Shown: positions 18,549 to 26,883, counted from the first letter of the stretch. The stretch is DNA of 51,525 nucleotides from Candidatus Omnitrophota bacterium (GCA_015228785.1 JADGCU010000006.1:1-51525), one strand, 5' to 3'. Notes: a model not told the origin generated them from the letters alone. Numbers and translations: made by a program.

Positions 18549-19577
18549 TCAAGCTGAGTTTTGACTGTGCCATTTCTTGAAATCTTGGACCTTAAACCAC
18601 TCTGCACCGAAATACTCAATGGCATATTGAGCATTATGATCTTCCGCTACCGGCATTCCCTTCAAAAGAAACATCTTTCTTTTTGAAGCATGGGCCTCCA
18701 AAACTGTTGAAATTCCTGGTTTCGTGATAATACTCCCACATGCTTTTAAAAGATGCGCCAGTGACCCCACGACTCCATACACCTTACAAGCCATATGATC
18801 TTTATAATTTTCTAATATCTTCTTGCGAAGCTCTTCATTTTCTCCACAAACCACATGAATTTCTAAATCCGGCACTTCGTGCAATAATGATCTTAAGATA
18901 TTCAGAATGGGCCCTTGCCCCCAGAACCCACATACAAGAAGAACTTTGTTTTTATCCCCAGGAATTCCTGCCAAGCCATAGTAATCTTTCCTTGCCGGGA
19001 GCACTATTGGCAGAAATTGTAGATTTTGTGAAAAAGGGAAATCCATCTCACTCTTTTCAATCGGTGACAAGAACCCTTCCATTTGCTCCCAAAAAATATA
19101 TTTCCACCCCAAACTTCTTCCATATTCGCCTAAAAGCCCCCAAAGATGAAACCCTAACTTTTCCTTGAACCTAAGACATGAAAACCAGAAAGCCGGTCGA
19201 TGGCTTATACAAATAACTGTCTTAATTCCACGCACTTCAAGGCAATGCCTTATCGGCGTAAGATCGCAAAGATTGAAATATTTCTCTCGAAGATACTTCC
19301 GATAATATATAAATGGAAATTTGTAAATTAAATAAAGCAACCACGGAAAGCGGCTGGATATTATTTTATACCTCTCGAGATCTTCATGGACAGACTTTTT
19401 AGCTTGAAAATCCTCAATAGCAACATGATGCGTCTCGATCTTTAGTCTCAATATTTCATAAAGAGCATCCCCCAAATAATACATCCCCCTGCCAACCTTT
19501 GTGCTGACAATCAACACAGGGCCTTCTAATCGCTCGTGCAAGTGTTCTAAGTTAAAGACTGGCTCTTTTTGCGTCAT
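18549..19577 (-). CDS. GT28/MGDG-synthase-like glycosyltransferase
   Basis: The frame stays open upstream to 19811, but those 78 residues lie inside the upstream radical SAM gene; ATG 19577 (MTQKEPVFNLEHL) gives a 26-base overlap and a normal N-terminus (VLIVSTKVGRGMYYLGDALY, the GT28-type acceptor/membrane loop). The C-terminal half has VLLVCGFWGQGPILNILRSL, LEIHVVCGENEELRKKI and LLKACGSIITKPGISTVLEA, the donor-binding motif of MurG, monogalactosyldiacylglycerol synthases and processive diacylglycerol glycosyltransferases. It probably glycosylates a lipid acceptor. Good candidate for putting the first sugar on a membrane lipid made by this cluster. Confidence 0.75.
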   Translation of the reverse strand: MTQKEPVFNLEHLHERLEGPVLIVSTKVGRGMYYLGDALYEILRLKIETHHVAIEDFQAKKSVHEDLERYKIISSRFPWLLYLIYKFPFIYYRKYLREKYFNLCDLTPIRHCLEVRGIKTVICISHRPAFWFSCLRFKEKLGFHLWGLLGEYGRSLGWKYIFWEQMEGFLSPIEKSEMDFPFSQNLQFLPIVLPARKDYYGLAGIPGDKNKVLLVCGFWGQGPILNILRSLLHEVPDLEIHVVCGENEELRKKILENYKDHMACKVYGVVGSLAHLLKACGSIITKPGISTVLEAHASKRKMFLLKGMPVAEDHNAQYAIEYFGAEWFKVQDFKKWHSQNSA

Positions 19578-20736
19578 AAAGGTACAGGTTATTACATTTA
19601 CTGCATACAGAAAGCGGGGCTTTCCTAATTTTCTTTCTGAAATTCTCATATGCAGAGGAATTCCAAATAGTCGCAAGGTCACTCTTCTTAAGGCTCCCCA
19701 AAATGAGATCCGGAAATTGAATACACGGAGTAACCTCTCCCGAAGGCAATACATCAAATCGAAGCCATTGTTTATAACAAAGCCGGTTTCGAATGGGTTT
19801 AGCGGGAGCATTCATGTATGGGTAAATATCTTCGGGCTCCTGCAAATAGGATGAAATTTGAATAGGCCATTTTTCGTCTCTAATTTTGTTCAGTTGCCTA
19901 ACAAACTCTTTCTGATCAATATCAACTGGGAATTGATATCCTTCCTGAGTCCTCGAATTCATTGAAAAGAAAGCCCTCATCTCTACTTTATAGGCAGCTG
20001 CCTGCTCGTCGCTCACAAACCAACGGGGGTTCAGAAGAACCCAATCCACACCAAGTCGAACCATATCTTTACAAAAATCATACATAATAGAAACGTTCTC
20101 TGGCTGAATAGTAAACTGAACACCGACATAAGGCGACTTTCTAAAAGACTTTAACAAGTGGATATTCTTAACCACCCTTTCATAAACACCGCCCCCCCTT
20201 AACCGATCATTTATTTCCTGATTCCCATCCAAAGAAAGAAGCCAGATAAGATAATGGTTATCTTCTATTGCCTTTTGATGTTTCTCTATAAGTAAACCAT
20301 TCGTGCATATAGTCGCGAATAAACGCTTCCTCTTTAAAAGTGCTGCCAAATCAGGAAAACGCTGGTAGAGTAACGGCTCGCCACCCGTAAGAATAAAAGA
20401 AGGGCGCTGTTTAGTATGTTCCTCAATAAGATTCTTAACAATATCCCAATCCAAATCTTCACTTGCCGTCGCCGCAGGAATATCTTTACACCACCCTTTC
20501 TCTCCCCACAGCATGCACACTTTACATTTTAAATTACATTTAAATGTCAGCATCAATTTATAAACAAGCGGCAATGGCACGCAACCATCCTGATCCGGAT
20601 TTCGCTCAACCCACTGATATCTTCTGGCAAAGGAAACCTTTTTCATTAAAAGGTGGCAAACATAAAGTGGATGACTACAAATTAATCTAAAGATTATTTT
20701 TAACCTATTCCAACTCATAAAGAATGATAATGCCAT
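19552..20736 (-). CDS. Radical SAM/SPASM enzyme with N-terminal hydrophobic region
   Basis: A 394-residue protein. The first 40 residues are basic and hydrophobic (FRLICSHPLYVCHLLMKK), a possible membrane-contact segment. The core has MLTFKCNLKCKVCMLWGEKG near residue 67, FILTGGEPLLY near 112 and LLSLDGNQEINDRLRG. The C-terminal SPASM region has LCYKQWLRFDV, GEVTPCIQFPDLILG and VCSKCNN, typical auxiliary-cluster Cys. It is related in plan to SPASM enzymes that act on lipids or peptides; the CxxxCxxCxxWG form is shared with the HpnH/PqqE-like group. ATG with AAAGG upstream; overlaps the glycosyltransferase gene downstream. Confidence 0.85.
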   Translation of the reverse strand: MALSFFMSWNRLKIIFRLICSHPLYVCHLLMKKVSFARRYQWVERNPDQDGCVPLPLVYKLMLTFKCNLKCKVCMLWGEKGWCKDIPAATASEDLDWDIVKNLIEEHTKQRPSFILTGGEPLLYQRFPDLAALLKRKRLFATICTNGLLIEKHQKAIEDNHYLIWLLSLDGNQEINDRLRGGGVYERVVKNIHLLKSFRKSPYVGVQFTIQPENVSIMYDFCKDMVRLGVDWVLLNPRWFVSDEQAAAYKVEMRAFFSMNSRTQEGYQFPVDIDQKEFVRQLNKIRDEKWPIQISSYLQEPEDIYPYMNAPAKPIRNRLCYKQWLRFDVLPSGEVTPCIQFPDLILGSLKKSDLATIWNSSAYENFRKKIRKAPLSVCSKCNNLYLYDAKRASL

Positions 20737-20777
20737 ACTTATAACCTTTAATTCCTAAAATACATTTGCAAAAATGA

Positions 20778-22154
20778 CTACCATATAATAATACTACTAC
20801 CAAATATCTTTTCCGAAGAAACCTGAGAAACAACAGACTTGAACTTCCGGAAATTTTCTCCCCTTATTTTCTCAACCGACTCATGAATAATCTCAATCTT
20901 CATCTTATTACCAACAAACTCTTTGATGTTCCGAATAAGAGCCAAATCCACTACAAGCCTGTCCCCAGCGTCACACGCCACTCGAACAACTAGCTGATCG
21001 ATCTGATCTTGGACAATTTGCCCTAAAAGGATACCTGGGGTCCTGTCGAGCGCCACATACAATGCTGTAATAGCTCGCTGATCCGGAGTTATCACCACGT
21101 CTGCTATCCGTCCTTCCAAAGACGCCACGATCGGAAAAGATCGTTTACACAGACATGCCACGGGTTTTAAATGGATCTTCGCCAAATCCCCGGTGCGATA
21201 ACGAATAAGCGGCATGCTAAAATTATAAAGCGACGTGCTCACAATTTCGGTCAAGACTTCATCAGCCCCAGTGCCTGAGTTCGTCGAAAACGGCTCAAAT
21301 TCCGTAACCCCATAATCCTGATGAACATGATAGTTCCCTTCCGAACATTGTGAAATCGCAACTGTCCTTTCCATATGACCGTACGCATCAAAAACTTTGC
21401 AGGAAAAAACTCTTTCGATCAATTCCCGTTGATGCCGCAGCAACGTTTCACCTTGAGAGAAAACCGCACGCAAACAAATTCCATGCCCTTTCCGTTCATT
21501 CAAGACCAACGCCAGCATGTATAAATTCGACGGAAGCCCTTTTAAAAATAACGGTTTAAATTTCCTGAAAATATTCACATAGACATCGGCATTTCTATGC
21601 GCGATCTGAAGACTATTAAGCAACAACCGACGAATCAGTGGTTGATACCTATAGAATTCTTTTCCTCTTGTTTCGTAAGGAGTAAAAACCTGGGCCGATA
21701 ATTCAGCAAATTTATCCCCAAGCCGATAGCCAGCCCAGCCCCACGATCTCCAATAATAAACAAATTCCAAGACATTCGAAACCCTATCAACAAGAAACTT
21801 AACCTGCCCCCCGGTCGTTCCGCTCGTCGCTAATTCCATGGGATCATATTGTTTCACGTTCCTAGCTATAAGCGAAGAATAATTGATCCGCAAAAGATCT
21901 TTCGTGAGACAAGGAATCTTCTCTAAATCTTTAATGGTTTTAATATCACCAGGAACCAGACCGTTCTTATGAAACAACGTCTGATAATAGGGAACATTCT
22001 GATAGGCATGAGCGATAATGATCTGAAGCCGCTTTAATTGATATTCCTGTAATATTTCCTGAGATAACCACTGATGTCTTTCAAATTCCCGCTTCAGCTT
22101 TAAGATCGCTCCAGGATAAGCAAAATCTTTAATCTTAAAATCTAGTCCCATCAT
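20778..22154 (-). CDS. PaaK/CapK-like adenylate-forming enzyme
   Basis: A 458-residue protein of the phenylacetate-CoA ligase/coenzyme F390 synthetase/CapK family. Landmarks: LKRLQIIIAHAYQNVPYYQ near residue 40, IPCLTKDLLR near 80, LATSGTTGGQVKFLVD near 107 (the AMP-binding P-loop), AYGHMERTVAISQC near 265, LIRYRTGDLAKI near 320 (the Asp that holds ribose) and LEGRIADVVITPD near 350. The enzyme activates a carboxylate as an acyl-AMP. In polysaccharide clusters such CapK-like proteins are thought to help attach acyl or amino-acid groups. No CoA-transferase or carrier-protein gene is visible nearby, so the acceptor is open. Confidence 0.85.
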   Translation of the reverse strand: MMGLDFKIKDFAYPGAILKLKREFERHQWLSQEILQEYQLKRLQIIIAHAYQNVPYYQTLFHKNGLVPGDIKTIKDLEKIPCLTKDLLRINYSSLIARNVKQYDPMELATSGTTGGQVKFLVDRVSNVLEFVYYWRSWGWAGYRLGDKFAELSAQVFTPYETRGKEFYRYQPLIRRLLLNSLQIAHRNADVYVNIFRKFKPLFLKGLPSNLYMLALVLNERKGHGICLRAVFSQGETLLRHQRELIERVFSCKVFDAYGHMERTVAISQCSEGNYHVHQDYGVTEFEPFSTNSGTGADEVLTEIVSTSLYNFSMPLIRYRTGDLAKIHLKPVACLCKRSFPIVASLEGRIADVVITPDQRAITALYVALDRTPGILLGQIVQDQIDQLVVRVACDAGDRLVVDLALIRNIKEFVGNKMKIEIIHESVEKIRGENFRKFKSVVSQVSSEKIFGSSIIIW

Positions 22155-22168
22155 TCACCTTTAAGCGA

Positions 22169-23239
22169 TTAACGACAACACAGAGGATCTTCCCTGCAGA
22201 TGGCCTGATATATATCTTTGCCCTCCTCAACGCCTACCGAGAAAGCGAGACCGCGACAACCAACACACAAATCCCCGTTTGGACATCCAGAGCATTTTCC
22301 CTGAAGATGCTTTCCAATATCCCGAACAAGCTTAAAGAAAGGGGTATCCAAAATTTCACTGATACGCATATCCTTTATATTAAAATCTCTTATCATCACA
22401 TCAGCGCAAGGCTGAACATATCCCTGACAGGTAATATAAAGGCTATAAAAATGCTGTAAGCATCCATGCCCCGGCATCGGAGAATGGACCAACCAATCGT
22501 ATCCATATTTCTCACGATCCAGTTTCAAAAGACTTTCTTTCACCGCCATAACCTTATCTTTCTCAAGCCACAAGCTATTCTTCGCTGAAAGAGCATGGTT
22601 CCGCAAAATCAGCTCTTCGAGGTTAGGATACAAATTATTATCACGACAATATTTCCAAACATCGAGGATATCCTTATAATTCTTTGCCGTAAGAACAAAA
22701 GAAGCGCCACAACGCAACTGCCCGCCCTGTGTCTTATTAAAGCCAACTGAAAAAAGATTAGCCAAGCCTTGCCTGATCTTTCGGCCAACACCCTTTTGTT
22801 GAACCAAATAATCTTGTTTAGCTTCATCCAAAGAATCCATCTTAACGAGTACAGACGCATTATGATCGTTCAAAAACTGAGCCAATGCCAAATTTAACCG
22901 GGTGGCATTGGTGATCACAACCGGAATAAGCCCATTTTTATCAATATACCGAATCAACGAACGAAAATACGGGTACAAGGTTGGCTCACCTCCCCCAATA
23001 ACAACTATCGACCTGGCTCCCAAGTCCTTCACCTGGCTGATTACTTCTTTTAATGCGCCCAAGGAAATCTCATTAGCAAGTTTTTTACCCGTAACGCCAT
23101 TACAATAACGACATCGGAGATTACAAACAGCACTGGTTTCAATTCTGGTCGCCAAAAGCCTTTTAGCACTGCCAGCCTTGCGAGCCTCAGCTAAAGAATA
23201 GTTATAACCACGCAACATGGGAGGACTTATATATTTCAC
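22169..23239 (-). CDS. Radical SAM/SPASM enzyme
   Basis: Landmarks: ETSAVCNLRCRYCNGVTGK near residue 38 (CxxxCxxC), SIVVIGGGEPTLYPYFRSL near 80 (GGEP) and LVKMDSLDEAKQDYLV. The SPASM region has GHGCLQHFYSLYITCQG, YVQPCADVM, GKCSGCPNGDLCVGCRGLA and ICREDPLCC, a Cys pattern seen in twitch/SPASM enzymes that work on cofactors and peptides. GTG 23239 has AAAGG 10 bases upstream; TTG 23257 is the longest possible start and ATG 23218 the shortest. It is the first gene of the radical SAM/glycosyltransferase block, read from a predicted promoter about 65 bases upstream. Confidence 0.85.
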   Translation of the reverse strand: MKYISPPMLRGYNYSLAEARKAGSAKRLLATRIETSAVCNLRCRYCNGVTGKKLANEISLGALKEVISQVKDLGARSIVVIGGGEPTLYPYFRSLIRYIDKNGLIPVVITNATRLNLALAQFLNDHNASVLVKMDSLDEAKQDYLVQQKGVGRKIRQGLANLFSVGFNKTQGGQLRCGASFVLTAKNYKDILDVWKYCRDNNLYPNLEELILRNHALSAKNSLWLEKDKVMAVKESLLKLDREKYGYDWLVHSPMPGHGCLQHFYSLYITCQGYVQPCADVMIRDFNIKDMRISEILDTPFFKLVRDIGKHLQGKCSGCPNGDLCVGCRGLAFSVGVEEGKDIYQAICREDPLCCR

Positions 23240-23308
23240 CTTACTAGAACCTTTCAAGTCGTTTTTAATAAATAAAATTTATTAAAATATAAATATTAAA
23301 TAATAGTT

Positions 23309-23337
23309 ATTGTAGAACGAGTACCTTCTCCAAACAA
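23309..23337 (-). promoter_or_regulatory. Predicted sigma-70 promoter of the radical SAM/glycosyltransferase block
   Basis: On the minus strand TTGTTT (23332-23337) and TACAAT (23309-23314) are 17 bases apart. They lie just after the pilin terminator and before the first radical SAM gene, in very AT-rich DNA. The transcript would begin near 23302. Confidence 0.5.
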
Positions 23338-23350
23338 CAAAATTAACGTT

Positions 23351-23388
23351 TAAAAGAAAAAGGAGGCTTTTTGGGCCTCCCTTTTTTT
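23351..23388 (-). terminator. Intrinsic terminator after the pilin gene
   Basis: A GGGAGGC/GCCTCC hairpin (arms about 23375-23381 and 23362-23367) is flanked by an A-run and a T-run. It sits 27 bases after the pilin stop. Its A- and T-runs would let it work in either direction. It separates the pilin gene from the biosynthetic block. Confidence 0.85.
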
Positions 23389-23415
23389 ATCACATAACCT
23401 TTCAATCTTAAAACC

Positions 23416-23799
23416 TTACGGTGTCAAAACACCCCCTGTTGTCATCGTATAGGTCGTTGTCCCTGAAGTACCAGATGGTGTTGCTGTATACGTGTACCCG
23501 GTAGCCGCCATAGTACAAGCATACGTATAACCAGAAACTGTATCTCCGCACGGCTCGCTATTGAGATACGGAGGCGTCGCATTAGTCAACGCGGCAATTG
23601 TGGCTGGATAATTACCGTTATTGGTAGTGGCATACGTTTCTGATGCTGTAGAAAGTGTCCGCAATGTGCCCTTCGCGACCGCATCATTGGCAGAGATCTT
23701 AGCCCTTAAGAGATTCGGGATCGCAATAGCAGCCAATAACGCAATAATGGCCACAACGATCATGATTTCAACAAGTGTAAAACCTTTTCTTGTAGACAT
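23416..23799 (-). CDS. Type IV pilin / type II pseudopilin major subunit
   Basis: A 127-residue prepilin. The six-residue leader MSTRKG is followed by FTLVEIMIVVAIIALLAAIA, the class III signal cut by prepilin peptidase before Phe, with Glu5 of the mature protein present for subunit docking. After the helix comes LLRAKISANDA, common to PilA/GspG pseudopilins, then a short beta domain with one Cys pair (EPCGDTVSGYTYAC, probably a disulfide) and a Thr/Tyr/Gly-rich tail. At 121 mature residues it is short, like Geobacter-type or GspG-type subunits. Strong ribosome-binding site AAGGAG five bases from ATG, but that site can be masked by an upstream sequence (see 23801-23854). Own promoter and terminator, so it is a single-gene unit beside the pilus machinery. 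Confidence 0.9.
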   Translation of the reverse strand: MSTRKGFTLVEIMIVVAIIALLAAIAIPNLLRAKISANDAVAKGTLRTLSTASETYATTNNGNYPATIAALTNATPPYLNSEPCGDTVSGYTYACTMAATGYTYTATPSGTSGTTTYTMTTGGVLTP

Positions 23800-23800
23800 A

Positions 23801-23854
23801 ACTTCTCCTTGTGTTGTTGTATGAACGACTTATAGAGGGAGCCTGAAGAGAAGT
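23801..23854 (-). promoter_or_regulatory. RBS-masking hairpin in the pilin leader
   Basis: In the minus-strand RNA, ACUUCUCUU (23854-23846) can pair with the ribosome-binding segment AGGAGAAGU (23809-23801), giving nine pairs with one G-U. On the plus strand the same position would be a C-A mismatch, so the stem is unbroken only in the pilin transcript. The loop is about 36 nt. It would hide the pilin ribosome-binding site. Confidence 0.5.
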
Positions 23855-23865
23855 GTTGTTAAGAA

Positions 23866-23941
23866 GATATGATAACAGCCTGGTTCCTCAGCTATACCCA
23901 AGTCAAAGCCGTTCGGTTAATAGGACAACCTTTATCACATC
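23866..23941 (-). promoter_or_regulatory. Candidate structured RNA (riboswitch-like) in the pilin leader
   Basis: GAUGUGAUAA (23941-23932) pairs with UUAUCAUAUC (23875-23866) through ten pairs with one G-U wobble, closing a 76-nt domain. Inside it GGUU-GU-CCU (23930-23922) can pair with AGGAACC (23888-23882) with a two-base bulge, enclosing about 33 nt. The wobble in the closing stem again makes it continuous only in the pilin-sense RNA. I could not match it to the GEMM (cyclic-di-GMP-I) core or another known riboswitch. Confidence 0.4.
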
Positions 23942-24056
23942 CTCCTTTCTTTCGAATCTCCTCTGGCCCCGATTCAGACAGATAAGGTAACTTAAATATA
24001 TTATACCTGTCAGCCCCGCATAATCCAGAGGGCATGAGCGATACACATCTAGTTAA

Positions 24057-24085
24057 AATATAACACTTAAAACAGGCCCTGTCAA
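24057..24085 (-). promoter_or_regulatory. Predicted sigma-70 promoter of the pilin gene
   Basis: A consensus TTGACA (24080-24085) and TATATT (24057-24062) are exactly 17 bases apart on the minus strand, just after the stop of the coiled-coil gene. The transcript would start near 24050 and carry a leader of about 250 nt before the pilin ATG. A second TATAAT at 24000-24005 lacks a good -35. Confidence 0.7.
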
Positions 24086-24091
24086 AAAAAC

Positions 24092-25141
24092 TTACTCCCC
24101 AGAACGATACAGATCCTTCTCGACAATAGACTTCTTCTTATCAAGCCGGATCATCTCACGGCGCAAACGATCTAAATCAGAACGTAAGCGCATATTACGA
24201 ACCTTAGCCTCGTTATATTTGCTCTCTAGATCTTTAGAATTCACACTTCCCTCTTGTTCCGCTTTCTTAGACAGCACCACGGTCTTCTGTCTCAAAGAAG
24301 CCATATCTTTTTGAAGAGCCTTAACGCTTGCCTCCTGAACCGCAAGGTCTGCCTCGAGATCTGACAAAAACTGTGACGTGCTTCCCTGCGCCATAAAAGG
24401 AGATAACGCCGTATCCTGGCGGGACGCGGCATCTTTTAAGCTGGCGATCTCACGCTTCAACGCCACGATCTCCTGTTTAGTGGCTTCCCTTTTTTTATTA
24501 AGCTCCTGAGAACTGGGCTGGCTCACAGCCGCAATGCTGATCTGATGCCATTCTTCCTTAGCTTTTCCCAACCGCACTGAAGCGCCCTGTATCTCCTGAA
24601 GAAGTCTGTCCCTCTCAGAACGAAAAGCCCTCATCTCAGGCCGAATCTCCGAAACCTTGGGGCCACCATTCTTAAGATCAGCCACCTCCTCTTTGAGAGT
24701 CTCCATCTTACGACGGATAGCCTCTTCGTCCCCTGCCTGGCGATCAAGATCTTGCTGGATCTGAATTTTCTCTTGCTTAACACGCTCCAATTCCTCCTGA
24801 GCCCGGGCCAGCTGATCCTCCTGGCTTCGAGACGCACTTGGCCTCTTCGCCTTCTTTTCTTCTAGACTTTTCAGCTGAGCAGCCTTTTTAACACATTCCC
24901 CTTCAATTGACGCAAGCTCAACCTTCAGCATCTTGATCTTCCCACGCAACTCTTCACTGCCGCGCACAATCTCTTTATTGTCCTCAAGAAGCTTAATAAC
25001 ACTATCCTTAAGACTTTCTAGTGTCCGATCAAGCGAACTCTCTGCGTTCTCCAAATTCCCCGTCATATCAGCAGCAAAAGCTGGCGAGATCACGCCCAGA
25101 ACAGCACAGCATACCAAAACGGTCCAAACTCTTTCTCTCAT
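24092..25141 (-). CDS. Exported long coiled-coil protein of the pilus locus
   Basis: A 349-residue protein. ATG 25141 with AGGAG five bases upstream starts a signal peptide (RVWTVLVCCAVLGVISPAFA, cut before ADMTG). Nearly all the rest is charged heptad-like helix rich in Lys, Glu, Gln and Arg, with no Gly or Pro breaks over long stretches, so it should form an extended periplasmic coiled coil. No enzymatic motif. Last gene of the pilus operon: its start is a few bases beyond the stop of the platform protein. By position it could play the spanning role that PilO/PilN or PilQ-associated proteins play elsewhere, but I see no sequence link to them. Confidence 0.75.
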   Translation of the reverse strand: MRERVWTVLVCCAVLGVISPAFAADMTGNLENAESSLDRTLESLKDSVIKLLEDNKEIVRGSEELRGKIKMLKVELASIEGECVKKAAQLKSLEEKKAKRPSASRSQEDQLARAQEELERVKQEKIQIQQDLDRQAGDEEAIRRKMETLKEEVADLKNGGPKVSEIRPEMRAFRSERDRLLQEIQGASVRLGKAKEEWHQISIAAVSQPSSQELNKKREATKQEIVALKREIASLKDAASRQDTALSPFMAQGSTSQFLSDLEADLAVQEASVKALQKDMASLRQKTVVLSKKAEQEGSVNSKDLESKYNEAKVRNMRLRSDLDRLRREMIRLDKKKSIVEKDLYRSGE

Positions 25142-25149
25142 ACCCACTC

Positions 25150-26355
25150 CTACTGAAGAACCTGCGTGATATTAATAATCGGCAAAAATAATGCCATAAC
25201 GATAAAACCAACAACAATACCCAAAAATCCTATGATCAAAGGCTCGATCATACTCGTCAATCCCTCAACAGCAGAATCAACCTGATCGTCGTAGAACTCA
25301 CCGACCTTGGAGAGCATTTTATCAAGCTGCCCTGACTGTTCCCCTACGGCGATCATCCGGGTCACCATGGTTGGAAAAATACGGCTGCGCGACAAAGGCT
25401 CCGCGATACTTTCTCCTCCCCTGACGCTCTCAATCACATCTTTAATAATACTTTCCAAAACAAGATTGCCGATCGTACGCCGCACAATATCCAAAGACTC
25501 TAAAATCGGCACCCCGCTCTGAACCAGGACCGAAAGCGTACGGCAAAAACGACTAACCGAAACTTTACAAATAAGGTCTCCAAAGATCGGGACCGCAAGC
25601 TTCCACCGATCAATCTCATAAGCCCCTTTTTCATTGCGTTTCGCTAAAACAAATAGGCCAACCAAAGCTCCCATCCCCGCAATAAAGAAAAGAAAATTCT
25701 GCTGACAGGCATCGCTAAAATTAAGCAGTATCGCGGTCATAGGAGGCAACTCCCGACCAAACGAGCCATAAATCGTTTTAAAGGTTGGGACCACCTTCAC
25801 AAGCAGAATCGTGGTCACAATAAAAGCCATCGAAACAATAACAGCCGGATAAACCATGGCCATCGTGACCTTGCGCTTCAATTTAGCCGACTTCTCCGTG
25901 TACCCTGCCAGTCGTTCCAAAATCATGGTGAGAACTCCCCCCGTCTCACCCACCCGCAGCATATTGACGAACAGATTATCAAAGACCCTCGGATGTTTAG
26001 CAAAGGCAGCTGACAGCCCACTCCCTAAACGAATATCTTCCTTGATCGCCCCCAAAACTTTCTTGAAAGAAGGATTGGCCGCCTGCTCCTGAAGCGCCTC
26101 CATGGTCTGTAAAATCGGGATCCCCGCATCAATCATGGTCGCCATCTGTCGCGTAAACAGGATAACTTCCTCAACCTTGATCGCCTTGGCCCTCTCCCCC
26201 GTGGACGACAACGATGAGCGCTGCTCCTTGATCTCAAGAATAACCAGGCGACGCTTGCGCAACTCGTCTAAGACCGTTGCCTCATCACCGGCAACGATCT
26301 TGCCTGTAATCGTGCGAGCGTTCTGATCCTTAGCTGAATACTGATATGTCGGCAC
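25150..26355 (-). CDS. pilC: Type IV pilus/type II secretion inner-membrane platform protein (PilC/GspF)
   Basis: A 401-residue protein of normal length for the family. The N-terminus has MPTYQYSAKDQNARTITGKI, the typical opening. Two T2SSF repeats follow: the first with LFTRQMATMIDAGIPILQTM near residue 70, the second with RFCRTLSVLVQSGVPILESL near 270. Helices lie at about 170-195, 220-240 and 375-398, the last close to the C-terminus (LIIGFLGIVVGFIVMALFLP). It sits in the inner membrane, binds the PilB ATPase on the cytoplasmic side and feeds pilin into the fibre. GTG start with GAGGAG five bases upstream, overlapping the stop of the MshEN-only gene by one base. Confidence 0.93.
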   Translation of the reverse strand: MPTYQYSAKDQNARTITGKIVAGDEATVLDELRKRRLVILEIKEQRSSLSSTGERAKAIKVEEVILFTRQMATMIDAGIPILQTMEALQEQAANPSFKKVLGAIKEDIRLGSGLSAAFAKHPRVFDNLFVNMLRVGETGGVLTMILERLAGYTEKSAKLKRKVTMAMVYPAVIVSMAFIVTTILLVKVVPTFKTIYGSFGRELPPMTAILLNFSDACQQNFLFFIAGMGALVGLFVLAKRNEKGAYEIDRWKLAVPIFGDLICKVSVSRFCRTLSVLVQSGVPILESLDIVRRTIGNLVLESIIKDVIESVRGGESIAEPLSRSRIFPTMVTRMIAVGEQSGQLDKMLSKVGEFYDDQVDSAVEGLTSMIEPLIIGFLGIVVGFIVMALFLPIINITQVLQ

Positions 26356-26813
26356 TAGCGCTCCTCTTCTCCGTACAGTCGTTTCAAAACAGTCTCAATC
26401 TCAGACTTCGTCGAAATAAATGTCGCGATCTGACATTTTGTTAACCTCTCAACCTCCTGACGCACATGCTCATTAAGCGGATTAAGCATGACAACGCTCA
26501 AGATATTCCCAATCCGATCAAGAGGAATAAGACGATTTTTCCAGGCAACCTGAGAAGGAATTAACGCCTTCACCTGAGGATCAATCTGATGTTGACTCAC
26601 AGAAATATACGGCAGGTGACACTGAAGAACCAACGCGGTCACAATATCTATCTCACTCACATACCCCAGACTAATCAGGATCTCACCAATATATGAACCG
26701 GAATGCGTTGTCTTCTGAGCCTCAATGGCATGATCAAGCTGGGCCAAAGTGACAAGCCTGCGCTCGATCAAGATCTCCCCTATCAACCGTCTCTCCAGCT
26801 TCGATTCCAACAT
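26355..26813 (-). CDS. Stand-alone MshEN/GspE_N-domain protein 1
   Basis: A 152-residue protein that consists only of the N-terminal domain of PilB/GspE ATPases. Two MshEN-type repeats are seen (LIGEILIERRLVTLAQLDHAI near residue 10, broken here, then YIGEILISLGYVSEIDIVTAL near 42), followed by the GspE_N part (LPYISVSQHQIDPQVKALIP, LIPLDRIGNILSVVMLNPLN). There is no Walker A or B motif. In MshE-type ATPases this kind of repeat binds cyclic-di-GMP. In operon between ATPase 2 and the platform protein, so it may regulate or adapt the ATPase. The first repeat has Arg in place of the usual Gly before Leu-Val. Confidence 0.85.
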   Translation of the reverse strand: MLESKLERRLIGEILIERRLVTLAQLDHAIEAQKTTHSGSYIGEILISLGYVSEIDIVTALVLQCHLPYISVSQHQIDPQVKALIPSQVAWKNRLIPLDRIGNILSVVMLNPLNEHVRQEVERLTKCQIATFISTKSEIETVLKRLYGEEER

Positions 26814-26883
26814 CTTTTGGCCCTCCGCAAAAGAATAATACTATTATATTAATAATTTTTGTCTTGAGTAAAGAAAACAAAAA

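Noticed and set aside
18549-19811. Longer start for the GT28-like gene at 19811
   Set aside because: The extra 78 residues would overlap the radical SAM C-terminal Cys region in another frame and do not resemble a glycosyltransferase N-terminus.
23866-23950. GEMM (cyclic-di-GMP-I) riboswitch in the pilin leader
   Set aside because: A GAAA tetraloop-like sequence and GGUA..AGC pieces are present, but the conserved GCAAACC and GACGCAAAGCC core could not be placed. Kept only as an unclassified structured leader.
23880-23970. Hammerhead ribozyme (CUGAGGA plus GAAA in the leader RNA)
   Set aside because: The core words are present, but the flanking bases cannot form stem II in any circular order.
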